Below are positions 22,201 to 34,319 of a stretch of 64,000 bases of DNA, in pieces. Both the position numbers and the translations under genes were made by a program. The notes beneath the pieces were generated by a model. That model was not told the DNA's origin. It made no database searches and saw only the letters and a program-made list of their open reading frames with translations. Numbering within the stretch: position 1 is the stretch's first letter; the number at the start of each line of letters is the position of its first letter. Origin of the DNA: Galbula dea (lineage: Eukaryota > Chordata > Aves > Piciformes > Galbulidae); assembly GCA_013399015.1 (NCBI GenBank), contig VWZX01009988.1, positions 266,854 to 330,853 on the forward strand, read 5' to 3'.

Positions 22201-22946
22201 ACCTGGTTGATGAACCTGCTGCAGGAGAGGGACAGGTCATCTTGCACATAAACACACTGAGCAAATGAGGAAGGAAAGCAGAGACTCCCTGACTGCCCTG
22301 GCTGGAGTGGAAGCAGGGGTGTGTGTATGTACATCTGTACATCACAGCCTCAGTACCCTGCCAGCCGAGGGCATGACGGCAGCAGCGCTGGCAGGCAGCA
22401 AGGGTGGCACATCCCCCTCCTTTCCCTTTCCCAACCTTTGCTTACATTTCATCTAGTCTACTCTGATTCCAAGGTTTAATAAAATTTAATCCCAGCATGT
22501 CTTGAATGAATTAATTAGATCTCATTCCAAGCCACCGTGCCAGCTCCTGCAATTACAGAGTCACTCACAGGAGAGGCAGAGCCTGGCTGCAGCCACCCCC
22601 AAGCAGGAGCAGCCACAGACCAACCAGGGGCTTGTGAGCCAAGGCACCAGGCAGCAAAGGGCTTGATTTTGAAGCACATTGATTTTTCTCCTCCATTAGT
22701 TCCCCACCAGAAAGACTCCTGCAAGTATGAAGAGTCCTAGCAGGAGGTCAGTCCCACTCCACACACAGCCCTCAGCAGCAGAGGGAGAGTCCCAGACCTG
22801 GAAACTGAGCTTTTATTCATTAGAATTAATGAGTTGGGACCAATGGGCTACCTGGTATCATCCAATCCATGTGCTCCAACTACAGCTCTTTTGCCTCCTC
22901 CCTATGCTTCTGAGCTTGCTTCCCTCTTCAAATCCCCCTCAGTAAA
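22201..22946. other. Spacer of the inverted duplication
   Basis: 746 bp of unique DNA between the arms. It includes an A/T-rich block (22460-22530, with AATAAAATTTAATCCC and GAATTAATTAGATCTC) that looks like a possible regulatory or conserved element, but I cannot test conservation. No transposase-like frame: the longest are below 75 codons. Confidence 0.5.
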
Positions 22947-23201
22947 AGCTCTGGCCATGCACTCCTTAATCTCATAGGGAGCAAATCACAGAATCACAGA
23001 ATGGTTGAGGTTGAAGAGACCTCTAAGATCATCAAGTCCAACTGTCAGAAGCACAGAATCACAGAATGTCCTTGAGCTGGTAGGGACCCACAAGGATTGC
23101 GGAGTCCAACTCTTGCCTAGGCACAGGAACACCCCCAAAATCACACCATGTGTCCAAGAGCATTGTCCAGAGGAGGTTTCCTTAGCTCTTCCCCTGATCC
23201 T
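22947..23201. repeat. Right arm of the inverted duplication (contains two CR1 3' tails, -)
   Basis: 255 bp, the mirror of 21936-22200. On the + strand it begins AGCTCTGGCCATGCACTCCT and ends CTTCCCCTGATCCT. CR1 tails appear in antisense: AGAATCACAGAATGGTTGAG ... CATCAAGTCCAACTGTC and AGAATGTCCTTGAGCTGGTA ... CACCATGTGTCCAAGAGC. Homology stops sharply at both ends. I see no flanking target-site duplication. Confidence 0.9.
22985..23180 (-). mobile_element. Two stacked CR1 3' tails (minus copy)
   Basis: The antisense equivalents of the two tails in the left arm. They are best explained as copied with the arm, not as fresh insertions. Confidence 0.88.
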
Positions 23202-24140
23202 TTGAACCACAAAACTATTTTTTCACCAGGAATAAGCTGCAGGAGCTCAGGACAAATGGGGATATTTGGACAGGACAGCAGCATTGTTTCTTGTACTTAT
23301 CTTCCCATCAGGATGGTTTCCAACAAAGAGGACATCCCCCAGACATTCCATGAAGCATCCTCAAAGTGCAGCTACAAAGTCCTCCAGTGCTGTTAGCTCC
23401 CTCTGCTCAGCCTCTTCCCTTCCCCAGCTCAGAGAAGAGCAGTCTGAGGTGCTCAGTGTGCAGCACAAACAGAGATGGATCAGCAAGCAGAAGATACTCC
23501 CCACTGCATCATCCTCTGGTTTGCACCATTTCCACACAGTGTAATTAATTCTGATCTCAGAGGAGTCTCATCAGTTTTGTCTGCTGCCAGTGTGCTGAGC
23601 AGGGCCCCTGATGAAGTGCACTTGTTTACAAACATCTTAAAGCCTATTTAAAAGCCATTGTTTCTCACTCCAGCTGCCCAAGTACTTTTTACTCAGCTCC
23701 TGGACTTGTACCAAAAATAAAAATGACAGATTGCCAAAAAGGACAGAGACAGAGAGGTGGAGGGAGGGAAAGGGGGATGCAAAGTGGCTAGACAGCACAG
23801 CAGATGAATATATTATTCCACTGCCTCTGGGAAGAGAGGTCAGGAGCTCGACCAGGCTGAAGGAACACATTGCAAGAAACACTTGAGAAATTAAAGGTCA
23901 TCAAGATAATGAGCCAGAACTGCAGCCAGCAAGAAGCATGTGCTGATGGAGCCTGCTCTGATCTCTCACTGGAGTGTGGCTACCTGCTGCTCCCAGGGTG
24001 CCAAGTCTGTGCCCCCCAATTAGTGCTCTACCAAAGAGACACAAAGCGTTGCCTCTGTCGCAGCAGGGCAGCGGCTGCTGCTCTCCAGGGAGCTGTGCTC
24101 TTCCCCTGGCTGCTCTCTCCTTATTTCAGTATCAGCACAG
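23202..24140. other. Unique non-coding sequence
   Basis: No repeat family or exon recognised; overlapping short frames in 23.15-23.55 kb are serine-rich and of low information. Confidence 0.4.
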
Positions 24141-24847
24141 GCTGGGGATGAGGGGATGGAGAGCAGCCCAGAGGACAAGGACTTGGGGGTACTGGTGGGT
24201 GAAAAGCTGGCCATGAGCTGGCAATGTGTGCTAACAGCCCAGAAGCCAACCCTGTCCTGGGCTGCACCCCCAGCAGCATGGCCAGCAGGGCAGGGAGGGG
24301 ATTGTGCCTCTGTTCTGCTCTGGGGAGACCTCCCCTGCAGTGCTGGGGCCAGGTTTGGAGTCCTCAGCACAGCACAGACATGGACCCGGGGGAGCAGGGC
24401 CAGAGGAGGCCACAGAAATGATCTGAGGGCTGGAAGCTCTCTGGTGTGAGATCAGGCTGAGAGAGTTGGGGTTGTTGAGCCTGGAGAAAAGAAGGCTCCA
24501 GGGAGACCTCACTGGAGCCTTGCAGTGCTTCAGGGGCCTGTGAGAAAGATGGGGACAGACCTTTTAGCAGGGCCTGTTGGGACAGGCCAAGGGCTGATGG
24601 TTTGAAACTAAAAGAGGGAAATTTAGATTAGATAGAAAGAAGTATTTTCCACTGAGTATGGTGAGACCCTGTCCTAGGTTGCCCAGAGAGGTAGGAGATG
24701 TCCCATCCCTGGAACCACTCCAGGTCAGGTTGTCTGGGGCTCTGAACAACCTGATCTAGTTGGAGACGTCCCTGGTGACTGCAGGGGGTTGGACTAGGTG
24801 ACCTTTAAAGGTCCATTCCAACCCAAACTGTGCTATGATTCTATGAC
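24141..24847 (+). mobile_element. CR1 LINE fragment, group C, ORF2 end and 3' end
   Basis: Starts near GATGGAGAGCAGCCCAGAGG, ACAAGGACTTGGGGGTACTG (the DKDLGVLV-like segment, seen at 24156-24200 as DKDLGVLVGEKLAMSWQC). It passes through AGCCTGGAGAAAAGAAGGCT and the group C block GGGCTGATGGTTTGAAACTA, AGGTCAGGTTGTCTGGGGCT. It ends GGGGGTTGGACTAGGTGACC ... CTATGATTCTATGAC. Frames are broken, so no working ORF2. The closest relative in the window is the 6.9-kb copy. Confidence 0.94.
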
Positions 24848-25937
24848 TTCCAGGCCAACAACTTCTCCCTGAGAAAAGGGGATATTTGTGGTTTTTTTCC
24901 ATAAAGTCCCCAAAGCTGGCAAGCAGCATCCCTAAGGAAGGCAAAACTTCATCAGCAAATGAAGCTACTCCACGAAGGCTGCAAGGGGATGCAGGCAGAG
25001 CTGCAAGAGACAGGGAGAGCTGGCAAGGGAGGATGGGATTTGGGTACCTGCTGGCCATGTTGCTCAGGTACAAGGGGAGAGATGCAACAGAAGCTTCAGT
25101 TTCTAAACAGTTTATATTAGGCAGCTGATTGGATAGAGAGCCTAAAAGAAAATCACAACAGCAGCAGGAGAGACAACCTCCACTTTAGCACTGCAATCCA
25201 CACCTACTGGGCTCAGAATGTTCCAGCAAACCCCTGTGCAGGAGCAGAGGCTGCTCTGGCTGGGCAGCTACCAACCAAACCAGCAGCACATTGTAAGCAG
25301 AAATCCAATAAACCCCAAGCTCAGCAGCCTGGCCCAGGGCTTGCCACTCAGAACATCTTGGTAAATGCTCAGCCATCACCAGTGACTGCTCTAGGAATCC
25401 AACCCCTGTGACTGCATCACCTCAGATGGGGATCCAACCCCTGGGAACCCCAGCAGCAAGCAACCATCTCATCACATCAGGCAGCACTGGGGCCACAGGC
25501 TCTGTGCTCACCCCCACATCCCACATCACTGGAGTAGGCACCAGAGCCATGGCTGAGCCTCTTACCTGTGGACAAGCTGCTACAGGTTCATCTCCCTGGT
25601 ACCTGGAGGAGACTCAGGTGTTCATAGGATGCCCTGGGAGCCTGGGGTAGAAAACATGAGACCTTGATGTAATGAGGCAGCTGTAAATGTATGTCATTTG
25701 TATCACAGCCACATCACAACCTCTCCGACTGTGGTAGCAACTCAAGATATTTTCCTGCTTGCTCCCATTGACACATTAGGGCTTTTCCTTGCTTGCTTTT
25801 TCATTCCCTATCTGCAATCCTTTCTGCCCCTCTTTTGGAGGCATTTTTCTCCATGCTTCCTCTTCTCACACAGGGCCTAGGCATGAGAGCTAAGAATTTG
25901 TGAAGAATATCATTGCAAAGATTTGTCTTTACATGTG
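24848..25937. other. Unique non-coding sequence
   Basis: No supported gene. A pyrimidine-rich, phenylalanine-rich 60-codon frame at 25698-25880 is not recognisable. Confidence 0.4.
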
Positions 25938-25999
25938 AAGTGATGGTTGGACCTAAGGATCTTAGAGATCCTTACCAGCCTTGATGATTCTATGATTTA
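25938..25999 (+). mobile_element. CR1 3'-end stub
   Basis: AAGTGATGGTTGGACCTAAG, GATCTTAGAGATCCTTACCA, then GATGATTCTATGATTT. Tail only. Confidence 0.85.
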
Positions 26000-28310
26000 T
26001 TTCCAGCTATACAAAGACAGGGCACAGGAGACTGGCTGCTGATGGGCTGGCTCCTGAAATACAACCCTGAGCACGAACTGGACCCCATCCTGACTACTCC
26101 AGAGCAGGAAAATAAACATGAGCCCTGCCCTAGGCTGCCTGCACACCCAGCCCTGGCTCTGCCCCAGCCTGCAGCAGGGTAAGATGCTCTGAGTGTAATC
26201 CAGGACTGATCATTCACTTCCCAGCTCAGGACTGGTGGGGCTAAGCCTTAAAAGAAAAGTAAAACTCACAATGGGTTATGGGATGGCACCCAGGAAAACA
26301 TAACATTCAAAAGGCTGAGATTGGCTTAAAGCAGAACTAAAGAAGAACATCAGCCATGGTGCAGCCTGGGTGCAGGAAAACAGACAGCACAAGGAAGCTG
26401 CCATTGAGCACCACTCACAGAAGTGCCTTCAGTGGCCCCATGCATGGAGATGGATGCAGTGGTGACTGCTGGTAGCATCCCCACGGTGCCCATGGTGGCA
26501 CCCTTGGGGTGATCAGCACCTGCAGCCTGCAAAACAGCATCACATGGGAGTCAAACAAGCAGCTATGCCCTGATCTGACTCCTTTTAGCTGGAAGTTTCT
26601 GGAAACTTTATAGTCAGGCCTTGAATTCTTGTAATCTCTTGCAACTGAGGCAGGGAGACCTCAGTTCACAGCCATGGCAGCACAGGGCTGCACTGATGCC
26701 AGTGCAGAGCCCATGCAGTTGCCTTCAGATTCCTCCAGATCCACCAATCATACACCCATCCATGGCTACTCTTCTTGTCTCTTTAAACCCATTTTTCTCA
26801 TTATACAGGAGGAAATAACTACAGACAGGTCAGTCTCTGAGGATTTAATGGAGCTAACAGTGTTAGGAGGCCATCCAGCAACTCTTCATAACATCTTCCC
26901 CACCATGCCTTCTGCTGCCAGCAATTAGATTAGATCATTTAAAATCTGTATCCTTATAAGTGACCTCTCCTGAAAGGGTGTTGGCACACACATGCAGATG
27001 CACAGCTAGTACAAAGGCACAGCAAACACTGGGCAATGTTATTGCAATAGCAGATATGCACAAATCAATGCAAGAGCAGCAAAGGGCTGAAGATGAGCAC
27101 TGAGAATACTCTAAACCTTTGTGAACAAAAAGCTAAAGGCACTAGTGAAGATAAAACAGCCTGCTCAATAATGCCAGGCAAAGAAAAAAAATGTATATGT
27201 TCATCTTGCAACTGTCTGACAGCAAAATGTCATTTGAATTTACCAAGGATGAAGGTTAGAAAAGTTCTGCAAAATCAGTTAACAACCCAGAGAGGTTTTG
27301 AGTGAATGTTGGGTTTAGCATCAGAACACAGCACCATGGATATGGCTCAGCTCATCCCCAAAGCATGGGTGATGAACAAACATCCCTTTTGCTCCTGAAT
27401 TCTGTTAAGGGACTCAAAAAATGAATTTACCCAAGGTTTAGATCCATAAAGTCTCAGCTCAGATTATCTGTTGTGCTCTGCACCTGCCCCCATGCTGCTC
27501 CTGCAGAGCCAGCAGCCTTCCTCAACCACCAACAAACACTTCAGTGCTCTCTCATTTGACACACACAGACCTCACCCCAGCACACACAGACAGCTCATGG
27601 TGCTCAGTGGTATCACAGAGCCTCCTGTACCTGCCAGCATCCAGAAGGGAAACAAGGAGACATCTATGCCTGCTTCCCTGCTATGACCAGGCACTGATGC
27701 CATGTGTGTATGAGGAAATCTGCCAAGCTCTGCCTGATCCAGAAAGATTCCACCCTGCACTAGTCCTACACAGTCCTCAGTCCCTGTTTCTGCTGTTTTC
27801 TTTCCTCCTTTCCCTTTTCTTTCCTCTGAGTAGCAGCATCCAGCAAGGGGGGCAGGAGGTGACCCTGATCCTCACCCAGGGGAAGGCAAACAGGTTCATC
27901 TCTCCAACCCTTCTCCCCCTTCACTGGCACAATCCCTTTCTCACCCTCTCCAAATGGGAAGGAATTATACAGCAGTCTGCCAAAGTGGTGGAGCAAGTGA
28001 GGACAGAGAGCTTCCCAGGATGGGAGAGGGGGAGGAAGGAGATGTCTTGGGAGGGAAGTTCTTATCCTCTAGTTTATCTTCACTTGGGACCTGCAGCTGT
28101 GCAGGGGTGAGTCCCTCTGCTCAGCAGAATAACCATAAGCAGGGGTCTGGAGACCACTCAAAGGGGAAGCAGCATGATGGTGCCCACACTGAGCTACTTG
28201 CAACTGTCCCTCTGCCCCAGAGGCCTCCTGATGTATGCAGTGATACCATGACATCTGCTTGACAGCAGCATCATGAAGCATGCTGTAGGGCTCAGCAGTC
28301 CAAGCTGAGA
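26000..28310. other. Unique non-coding sequence
   Basis: Holds the longest gap-free frame outside CR1, 27544-28110 on + (188 codons), with a Ser/Leu/Phe-rich middle from a CT-rich stretch (27780-27840). It has no domain, and antisense frames overlap it, so I do not call a gene. No repeats seen. Confidence 0.4.
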
Positions 28311-28621
28311 TCATAGAATCACAGAATGGTTTGGGTTGGAAGGGACCTTTCAAGGTCATCTAGTCCAAACCCCCTGCAGTCACCAGGGACATCTGCAACT
28401 AGAGCAGGTTGCTCAGATCCCCAAGGTCCAACCTGATCTGGAATGGTTCCAGGGATGGGACATCTCCCACCTCTCTGGGCAACCCGGGACAAGGTCTCAC
28501 CATCCTCAGTGTAAAAAACTGTCTTCCTTTTATGTAATCTAAATCTCCTTCTTTGAGCTCAAAACCATCACCCCTTGTTCTCTCCCAGCAGGCTCTGCTA
28601 AAAACCTTGTCCCCATCTCAG
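28311..28621 (-). mobile_element. CR1 LINE fragment, group C, 3' end (minus)
   Basis: Begins on + with TCATAGAATCACAGAATGGT, TTGGGTTGGAAGGGACCTTT and CAAGGTCATCTAGTCCAAAC. It continues through the group C region ATGGGACATCTCCCACCTCT, CTGGGCAACCCGGGACAAGG and CTCAAAACCATCACCCCTTG. Two clean terminal units (ATAGAATCACAGAAT) suggest moderate youth. Confidence 0.94.
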
Positions 28622-30237
28622 ATGTCCTGCTCAGCCCCAAATCAGCTCACTCCAGACCCAAAAGCTGCTGGGTTGCACTCGTCCAGAACCACCTCCCCCT
28701 TCAGAAGCAGCAACCTGTAGCCCAGGCAAGCAGTCAAGCCTTGAGTCCTCTCCTGAGCCAGCTCAGCCCTTGCTTCCTGACACCACACTGCACCATGCAG
28801 ACATTCCCTCTGCAGGGCAGCTCTGATCCCAGCTCCCTTCCCAACACCAGGAGCTGTACTGTCAAGGGGCTGTGAGTGTTGCCATTGGGGTGATGCTTTG
28901 CAACACTTTGCTCCTTCCTTCTCCCTCTGCCTTCTTCTCCCTGGTGTAACTCCCCATGCTTGCTCAGCAGGAACCAACCCTCACTCCAGTTCAGGCTTTG
29001 CTGGTCCCAGTTTGGGAGCACAAAATGTAACCAGTGACCAAACAGAGGTCCCTGGTCTCCCTGCTCCATCCTTCTGCTGAGCAACACATTTCATTCTGTG
29101 TCCAGAGGCACGTGTGCAGGCTCCTGCAGGACCTGCTGATGGAGGAGCTGGCTCCAGCACAGTGTTGCTCTATTTTCCCTTCTTTACTGCTTGAAAAACA
29201 TTTGGCTGTTGCTGGAGAGAGCCAGGCTAGACACATACATTACAGCTTGCTCCAGAAATAGCACATGCTGCCTTGCACAGTTTTGCAGCTAAAAAGCTTC
29301 CTTTCAGCTCAACAGCTTGTCCCTGTCCATGGAGCAGCTCTGGAGAAGGCAAAGCAGGGCTCCAGAGCCTGTGGCTTGGGATGAATCACTGCAGGAAGGT
29401 TGGAAGGCTTTGAAGGCAGGTGAAGAGAGCGTTGAGCAGCTTGGATTTCCTCTCCCTTGCTGCCAGCTCCTGTGTATCTTGTGCAAAGGGTTTAATGAGC
29501 TGATTTGTATGTTGGAGAAGGAGCCCTATGTCAATGCAGAGCTGAGCTTTGGCCTGTCTGTGAGGACAAGCTTTCCACCAGCCCTGGCAGGCCAGCACAT
29601 CACTCTGCCTGCCTCAAAGGGAAGTCACTCTGCAGAACTAACCCAGGTCAGGGCTGTTCTATGGAAGCCACCACTTTGAGAAGAATATGATGGTTTCTGG
29701 TGGCACAGGCCATCCTCAGTCCACAAAATAAGTGTAATTTGTAGCTTGAGCTGGGTTCAGACTGGTAATATCTGAGTGAAAAGGTCTTTATTTGCTCAGG
29801 TAAGTTCTGAGGTCTCCAGTCATCTGAGAGGTAACAGCATATGTTGGAAAATCAACTCTGTTTCTGGAATAGTGCACATTTACATCAGATTCTTATTTTT
29901 TTGGGACCCTACCTGAAAAAAAACAAAGCATCTCCCATGGTGGTTAAGACACTGTTCAGCATAGTCCAGAATCAAGCATTAAGTCTCAAGTGCTAACAGG
30001 ACAACACCATTAACCACAACATACAACTGTGAAACACTCACCAGCATCCCAGCCTGTGTCTACAGACAGCATTTTGCAGCAGAAACTCCTTGGAAGTGCT
30101 AAAACCATGGAACAGCCTTCATCCAAATTGAAAAGCATGGCTGATGCCAGGAGGTATGTAATAACCACTTGGTTCTGAACATGTGCACCACATTCCCACA
30201 CCCCAGCCAAGAACCCAGCCTAGCACCAGAGGAATAG
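28622..30237. other. Unique non-coding sequence
   Basis: No recognised gene or repeat. Frames of 110-120 codons at 28642-29087 (-) and 29317-29679 (+) lack known motifs and overlap opposing frames. Confidence 0.4.
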
Positions 30238-30930
30238 CATAGAATCAGGGATTCATAGAATGGTTTGGGTTGGAAGGGATCATTAAGATCATCTAGTTCC
30301 AACCCCCCTGCCATGGGCAGGGATGCCACCCACTACACCAGGTTGCCCAGGGTCACATCCAGCCTGGCTTTAAACACTGGCAGGGATGGGGCAGCCACAG
30401 ACTCTCTGGGCAACTTGATCCAGTGTCTCACTACCCTCTGGGTAAAGAAACTCCTTCTAATTTCTAGTCTAAATTTCCCCTCCTTCAGCTTGTATTTATT
30501 CCCCCTTGTCCTATTTCAATCTGAGCAGCTGAAAAGTCTCTCCCCTTCTATCTTGTAATCCCCCTTTAGGTACTGAAAGGCTGCTAGAAGGTCCCCTTGA
30601 AGCCTTCTCTTCTCCAGGCTGAACATCCCCAACTCTCTCAGCCTATCCTCACAGGGGAGGTGCTCCAGTCCTTTGATAATCTCTGTGGCCTCCTCTGGAC
30701 CTTCTCCAACAGGTCCACATCTTTCTTATGCTAGGAGCCCAGAACTGGACACAGTACTCCAGGTGGGGTCTCACAAGGGCAGAGTAGAGAGGCAGAATCA
30801 CCTCCCTAGTCCTGCTGGTCATGCCTCTCCTGATGCAGGCCAGGATACAGTTGGCTTTCTGGGCTGCCACTATCCATTGCTGGCTTATCTCCAGCCTTTC
30901 AGCTATCATCACCCCCAAGTCCTTCTCTGC
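30238..30930 (-). mobile_element. CR1 LINE fragment, group C, ORF2 end and 3' end (minus)
   Basis: The + strand starts CATAGAATCAGGGATTCATA, GAATGGTTTGGGTTGGAAGG, CCAACCCCCCTGCCATGGGC. The minus frame at 30649-30918 reads GVMIAERLEISQQWIVAAQK, CILACIRRGMTSRTREVILP and YSALVRPHLEYCVQFWAPSI. These are the conserved thumb-side ORF2 blocks (V..A..ANCILG...LYSALVRPHLEYCVQFWAP). A shift separates this from the downstream SLEKRR region. It shares its antisense frame end, YLFPLVLFQSEQLKSLSPSI, with the 34.3-kb copy, showing that the two are sisters. Confidence 0.95.
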
Positions 30931-31229
30931 ATGGGTCCTTTCAACAAGTCTTGCAGGACCTCCACAAGAGAGCCAACATCAGTTAGATGGATCTGGCTTA
31001 ACCCATGCTCTCAGACTGCACAGATGCTTCCTGCTCACACATCTACTACTCCAGGATTTCTAGACTTCCCACAACCTAGTTGCAGCAGTTGGTTTTGGAC
31101 TGCCATACACCTAGAAATCTTAAACAAACACCCAAAGCATTTTTTCTCCTCTGTTCTCTCAACACAGTTTCTGGGGGGGAAAAGTCTAGAGTATCCCAGA
31201 CATAGATGTTTGCAGTAAGTTAAGCACAG

Positions 31230-31277
31230 AATCACAAGGTATTTTCTTCCCTCAATCACAAGGTATTTTCTTCCCTC
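31230..31277. repeat. 24-bp tandem duplication
   Basis: AATCACAAGGTATTTTCTTC + CCTC occurs twice without a gap and without mismatch. Its start (CACAGAATCACA) resembles a CR1 terminal unit, so slippage at a lost CR1 end is possible. Confidence 0.9.
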
Positions 31278-33155
31278 CTAAAATGGGCTTGAATCTGGAA
31301 TGTGACAACCCAGCAGAGGCTCTGTCCACTGAACTGACACATGAAGCACTGTGTGGCACTTCTAGGAGGGACAAGACACACATTTTGCTGTCAGGTTAAA
31401 CAGCTCTTGATGAAACAGCATCACACATCTCATATCTGACTGCTTTAGACCACACACAGCCCTGAGGACCCAACAGAGATGGTTGTGCCAAGCTGTGAGC
31501 CAAGGAGACACCAAAACATTCCCTGGTAGCTCCTGGGCCCTATTCTGAGTTCTGCAACCCCTGTGTCATCTTATTTGTGGTGTGAGGGAGAACGGTGACA
31601 CCCAGCCCTGTGTGGCAGGATGTGGCCCCAGCAGCAGCTTGGGTCACCAACCACACAGGAAGACCAAGCTCTGCCTTGGAGAGGAAGCCAGAACTGCCTC
31701 CCCTCCAGCAGAGCCTGTTTCACGGGCAAGGCTTGCCTTCAAACACGGGGGAGATGAAGAGCGGCACACCAGGGCTGTCACACACACACGCACATCCTGC
31801 CAAACAGATGCTGTCTGCTAGCTCTGCCTCTCCTGCCTTCCCCCTTCCCTGCAAGAGAACTCCTCCTCTTTAGAAGACAACACTGTTTGGATGCCCCCAT
31901 CACTCAGAGAAAGAGGAGAAAACACTGAGTATTGCTATGAGCCTGCTGCAGGAGACACATGCCATTGCCTGGCTACCCTAGGTACCTTGAGCAGAGGCTG
32001 CAGCTGGAGGAAAGGGCTTCCCATGGCTAATACAGGCTCTCTGCAGCTCCCATCCCCTGCTCTCACCTTTATCCAATTGCTGTCTTGCAGGTCACAGCAT
32101 TAGCTTGGGTCATGCTGGGTCAGTGGCTGCAGAGGTGATAATCTCCACGTGTGATCCACCTGAGATTTGCTGCTGCCCAGTGCCACCAGTGACTTTACTG
32201 GTAGCACTACTTCACTGTCATGTTCTGGAGACACCAAACCCAGCATTTACATTCCAGCCTTTACTGCTGTGCACTGGCTGAGCTGCTTCAAACACCAGAG
32301 CAGCACAGCCCCTCCTGTGCCTCTCCTCCTCCTGAGGCATTGCAGGCACTTTTTACATCATTAACCCAGGCTGACTTGATTTAGTGGATTTTTTGGGGGG
32401 GTGTGAGGAAGGGGGGAAACAGAGGCTGGAGGCAGCTGTTTGCCTCCTGGATCACAGCAAACTTTGGTGCTTTGCACCCTGGAAAAGAGAGCCCAGCATG
32501 TCTGAGGAAGGCTGGGTGGTTGTTATAGCAACACAGGCACGTGTGGATGTGTGTGCATGTAAAACAGACTCCAGCCCAGGTTGTCATGGGCAACACAAGT
32601 CAGCTTCAAAGTGACACCAAACTTGCCGTCTCGCCTGGTGTCTTCTGAAGGCAGCAGTCAGCTCCAACAGGGACTGGGAGATCTCCTGATACCTCACTGC
32701 TGGTGCCAGCTGCTGGCTGAGAGCTCAGCTCTGTCCTGCTGCTGATTCAGCTCCTTAAGAAGGGTAATTTTCTTTATCCTGTTTGCTTCCTCCTCCCTTG
32801 CAGGCTGCCACAGCACCTTAACCCAGCTGGGTAAGACGAACTCATGGCTCCCTCCCAAACAGATGGCTGCAAGGAAGGTCCAAAAATAATCTAACCCATT
32901 TGCCTGTGAGTTTTGAGCCTCTTTTGCTGATTGGCAGACCCTCCAGAGACCACCAGAAGAAGCAGATGGTCAAGACATGAGCTCAGAGCTGGAGACAGAG
33001 ATGTCAATCAATAGGCTGGAGGACCAGGCTCCAGGATGTGGTATGGAGCAGGCAGCTTCCAGCACTGCTAAGCAGGGGAGGCTGCACTGTCCCAGAAGGG
33101 CAGGTATTTGAGTAGTAAGGCTGCCTGAAAAGTATGGATTGCACTTAAATACATC

Positions 33156-33185
33156 AATAAATAAAATTATTTATTAATAAATAAA
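33156..33185. repeat. A/T palindrome with AATAAA repeats
   Basis: A perfect 9-bp inverted repeat (AATAAATAA, AA loop, TTATTTATT) is followed by AATAAATAAA. This could be simple A/T drift. Confidence 0.8.
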
Positions 33186-34319
33186 GCCACAGCTTTGTCA
33201 TGCTGCAAAAGTCAGCCCTGACACTGGTCCTCCCCTGGAAGGATGTGCTGAGCCCCTGCCAATTCCCCCAGCAAAGTCTTAGGCAGAAGTAGGCACAAAA
33301 ATAAGAAGTGAAAGAACAACCCTAGAGCCACTGCAGAAACAGGAGCAGGGCAGCATCGTGGGAAGCCACAACAGTGGCAATGCCTCTGGTGGCAGCTTCT
33401 GGAATGAGACTGTTGGGTGAAACTATTCAGTATATCTTCAGGGGTGTTGGGCTACCCCTGGGCTGCACTGGTATCCTGGATCAGAGCATGACAAAGAAAG
33501 CAGCAACAAAATGAGCTCCTTCATCCATTTATACAGGTTTTGGGTCAAGTGTCTCAAAGATGCTATTCCACAGCAGCCTCTGCACAAGGCTGTGATGTGA
33601 AGACTCCAGTCTGGTCCAGAAGCCCATTTAGGGTGAGGGTCTCATGCTAAAAGATGTATTCAACCATCATGTGTCTTGGAATCAGCAATGCAGCCTGCAG
33701 CCTGGAAGCACTGGTGTCTTTGGAGAAGTTAAAGGAGCTAAATCTGCATATTTCACTCCAGTTAGAAAGGTGAGAATCCCCAGATAACTGAGGGGTGTAA
33801 ACTCTGGACTGAAAAGACATTTTCTAGGGAGTGCATTTTCCTAATGAGGCAGATTATGGAAAGGAGAAGTTAGCCTGAGTTCTATAAAACCAAGCTCCCA
33901 GGGAGAAGACACATCTGAGACTGGCACATCACCTACTGAAAGAGGTAGCAGCCCATTAACACATTTACCACTGCATTTACTGCAAGGCTCTCCCTAGCAC
34001 TGGCTTGGGAGGAGGAGTAAATCTGACCTAACTTGCCTCTTCCCCTTTGATTCCTGGATTTCTAGCACCTCCTTCCCCTAGCATATTCCTGATTTTTTCA
34101 CCAGTGCTCTCTCTCCAGCAGGACTTCCCAAACTTTATTTCCTTGGCCATATCAGCAGCACCTCTGAGAGCAGCAGCAGCAGCTCCTGGTCATGCACAAG
34201 TGAGGCTCAAACAGGACACAAGTCACAGTTTGCAAATCCCTTTTCTAGTGAGAAGCTCATCTGCATCCTCAGAGACAGTAAACAAACCCTGAAATCATAT
34301 CACACCATTTGTGTTGCCT

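Larger units (their letters stand above)
30931..34319. other. Unique non-coding sequence, 3.4 kb
   Basis: Contains a 24-bp tandem duplication (31230-31277), a short CA tract (31782-31790), an A/T palindrome (33156-33175) followed by AATAAA repeats, and GC-richer unique DNA at 31.6-31.9 kb. No exon or CR1 recognised. Confidence 0.45.

Noticed and set aside
21936..23201. The inverted duplication as a DNA transposon with long terminal inverted repeats
   Set aside because: No transposase frame, no visible target-site duplication, and the arms consist largely of CR1 tails.
27544..28110. 188-codon + frame, the longest gap-free frame outside CR1
   Set aside because: No domain, CT-rich low-complexity middle, opposing frames, and no splice or transcript evidence.
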